Part shown: positions 7,070 through 8,397 of the stretch, one piece after another
How positions within the stretch are numbered: the first letter of the stretch is position 1
Layout: each line of letters begins with the position of its first letter
Assembly (NCBI GenBank): GCA_002503045.1
Contig: DAQW01000139.1
Coordinates: forward strand, 1-8,397
Source: Euryarchaeota archaeon UBA39
Lineage (GTDB): Archaea; Thermoplasmatota; Poseidoniia; Poseidoniales; Thalassarchaeaceae
Direction of reading: 5' to 3'
Length of the DNA: 8,397 bases
Position numbers and translations under genes: made by a program
The notes under the pieces: model-generated
Databases searched by the model: none
Seen by the model: the letters and a program-made list of their open reading frames with translations, nothing else
Told to the model about the DNA's origin: nothing

Positions 7070-7549
7070 ATGAGGGTGATTCGAAAACATGTGAGCCGAA
7101 GACGACCAGAATGGTGGGAGGCAGGAATTCGCTTCACATGTCTCCCAAACTGTGGAAGATGTTGTGATGAACCTGACGGATTAGTATATCTTTCTAGAGA
7201 AGATGCTTCTAGAATTTCAAATAGTTTCGATCTTGAAGTAGATGAGTGGTTAGAAAAGGATGCTAGAAAAACACACGATGGACGATATGTACTCAAATCA
7301 ACTACTGAGAAAGGAACTTGTATTTACATCAAGGAAGACAAAGGTTGTAAAATCCATAATGTAAAACCGGCCCAATGTTCTGCATTTCCATTTTGGAAGG
7401 AGAATATTCGGGATGATCCCTCGTGGAGAAAAACTATCGAAATTTGTCCAGGTTTGGTTCATCCTGATGCAATACTAATCGATGGAGATACAATACGTGC
7501 ACATATAGAAGCAGATGCGCATGCTGAACTTGGTTTCAAAGAATGGTAA
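7070..7549 (+). CDS. YkgJ-like cysteine-cluster protein (putative zinc or iron-sulfur binding)
   Basis: This 159-residue protein has the cysteine pattern of the YkgJ/UPF0153 (CxxCxCC) family, whose members are thought to bind zinc or an iron-sulfur cluster and mostly lack a defined function. The first cluster is C24-x3-C28-x2-C31-C32, followed by the typical GLVYLSREDASRI stretch. The second is C84-x8-C93-x9-C103 in GTCIYIKEDKGC and KPAQCSAFPF, and C126 in EICPGL closes the set. This gives eight cysteines in family order, so the domain looks complete. There is no signal peptide or membrane helix, so it is probably cytoplasmic. The N-terminus is basic and contains RRPEWW. ATG 7070 has no Shine-Dalgarno site but lies at a suitable distance from a TATA-like element. 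It is transcribed away from citrate synthase and ends four bases before a convergent gene, so it appears monocistronic. Confidence 0.85.
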   Translation: MRVIRKHVSRRRPEWWEAGIRFTCLPNCGRCCDEPDGLVYLSREDASRISNSFDLEVDEWLEKDARKTHDGRYVLKSTTEKGTCIYIKEDKGCKIHNVKPAQCSAFPFWKENIRDDPSWRKTIEICPGLVHPDAILIDGDTIRAHIEADAHAELGFKEW

Positions 7550-7553
7550 TTGC

Positions 7554-8397
7554 TTAAACAGGCATCTTGACTCTACGCTTTCTTAGGCGAGCTGTGCCCC
7601 TAGATGATGCCTCATTCTGATGATTAGGAATTTGCCCCGGAGCAGGTTTGAGAATAGGGTATTGGATTTCAACCGTAATTTCAGAAGGATCGAATGGAAC
7701 TATGGCACCTATTTCTTCACCAAGAGGTGTTTCAGAAATTGTTTCTAATTGTCCCTCTAAAGCTAACAATCGATCAGTAAGAGCAACAAGATCACCAGGG
7801 GTTGTTGATGCCATACGATCTTGAATCCCTGACAACTCTCTTTCAATTTCATGAAGTGCATACCTACGTCGATGTAATTCACTTTCGGCATCAAAGAAGC
7901 GACTATTGATTTCCCCACTTAATGAATTTGAAATTCCAGATGAAGGCTTTGAACTGGGTCGTGAAGGCGATGAAATCAAACGACCATTAGGAAGTTCCCG
8001 ATTTGAAGGGACCCATTCATCTGAGAATTCATTATCAGAAAAATTTGACAATTCTATTTTTGGATCAAAACCCTTTGGCAAAACATCATCTAAGACTTCC
8101 TCGACTAATCTTTTGCCAACTTTTTCAGGGTCCCAATGATTCTGAATATTAGTTCTAGGTGAAAGGCTACGCCCATCTAATAAAATTGAAACATCCTTCT
8201 CATCTACTGGGATAAAACCCTCAGAAATAGATGAAAGAACTACTTGAAGAGCATTCAATGAACCAGACCATGTAGGAGAATGGTGGACAATACAGAATAA
8301 TATATCTTCATCGATTGATGCGCCTTCTGCAATACTCCTTCTTCTAAGATGTGCAACTAATGTAGGCACCTCAGGAGTCTGTAAAGTACCAATTGCA
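7554..8397 (-). CDS. C-terminal part of a probable AAA+ protein with DnaA/Hda-like lid, coiled coil and basic tail (5' end outside window)
   Basis: The frame stays open to the right edge without a stop, so the GTG at 8369 is probably internal; 280 residues are visible. Residues 9-75 resemble the helical lid of DnaA/Hda-type AAA+ ATPases: LVAHLRRRSIAEGASID, DILFCIV, GSLNALQVVL and IPVDEKDVSILLDG follow the family order of helices. The sensor-2 arginine expected near 44 (NVRELEGAL in DnaA) is replaced by Ser in TWSGSLNAL. Walker motifs, if present, lie outside the window. No DnaA domain IV follows. Instead there is an acidic segment (about 89-130), a Ser/Pro-rich linker (about 141-160), a predicted coiled coil (about 169-221, broken at P200-G201), a short beta-like stretch and a basic tail (RGTARLRKRR, 266-275). 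Other AAA+ families such as Orc1/Cdc6, or a non-ATPase helical protein, remain possible. That the gene is real is more certain than the family. Confidence 0.65.
   Translation of the reverse strand, partial: AIGTLQTPEVPTLVAHLRRRSIAEGASIDEDILFCIVHHSPTWSGSLNALQVVLSSISEGFIPVDEKDVSILLDGRSLSPRTNIQNHWDPEKVGKRLVEEVLDDVLPKGFDPKIELSNFSDNEFSDEWVPSNRELPNGRLISSPSRPSSKPSSGISNSLSGEINSRFFDAESELHRRRYALHEIERELSGIQDRMASTTPGDLVALTDRLLALEGQLETISETPLGEEIGAIVPFDPSEITVEIQYPILKPAPGQIPNHQNEASSRGTARLRKRRVKMPV

Noticed and set aside
8367..8369. GTG 8369 as the true start of the right-edge gene
   Set aside because: The frame continues upstream to the window edge, and the residues before it (TLQTPEVPTL) fit the run into the lid helix.

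Overview
This AT-rich, gene-dense window has almost no non-coding DNA. It holds six protein genes, two of them cut by the window edges. I see no RNA gene, mobile element, CRISPR array or long repeat. The general look suggests a marine planktonic euryarchaeon of the Poseidoniales (Marine Group II) type: a giant secreted multi-domain protein with one C-terminal membrane anchor, very short intergenic gaps, a TATA-like element close to an apparently near-leaderless start, and a dimeric-type citrate synthase. This assignment is an inference from style, because no rRNA or strictly archaeal marker gene is present.

Layout. Bases 1-5814 (+) are a probable three-gene operon. First comes the 3' part of a giant surface protein with beta-propeller-like and Ig/CARDB-like modules, a transmembrane helix and a proline-rich cytoplasmic tail. 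A four-helix membrane protein of unknown family follows after 31 bp. Last is a glycerophosphodiesterase-like enzyme a few bases downstream. Its stop codon overlaps the stop of a convergent citrate synthase gene (5811-6977, -). A divergent promoter region of 92 bp separates citrate synthase from a YkgJ-like cysteine-cluster protein (7070-7549, +). Four bases later a convergent gene begins (7554 to the right edge, -). It encodes the C-terminal part of a probable AAA+ protein with a DnaA/Hda-like lid, followed by a low-complexity linker, a coiled coil and a basic tail.

Most notable. The glycerophosphodiesterase-like protein seems to carry its catalytic motifs in circularly permuted order. The ExD, His and ExK motifs lie near the N-terminus. 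The HRGAGK motif, which opens the domain in ordinary family members, is the last recognisable element, 11 residues before the stop. The second point of interest is the AAA+/DnaA-like C-terminal fragment, which has an unusual coiled-coil/basic tail and lacks the usual sensor-2 arginine.

How the genes may work together. The first three genes are probably co-transcribed and suggest a cell-envelope unit: a surface protein, a membrane protein and a lipid headgroup or phosphodiester hydrolase. Citrate synthase is central carbon metabolism, and the cysteine-cluster and AAA+-like genes look like unrelated housekeeping neighbours.
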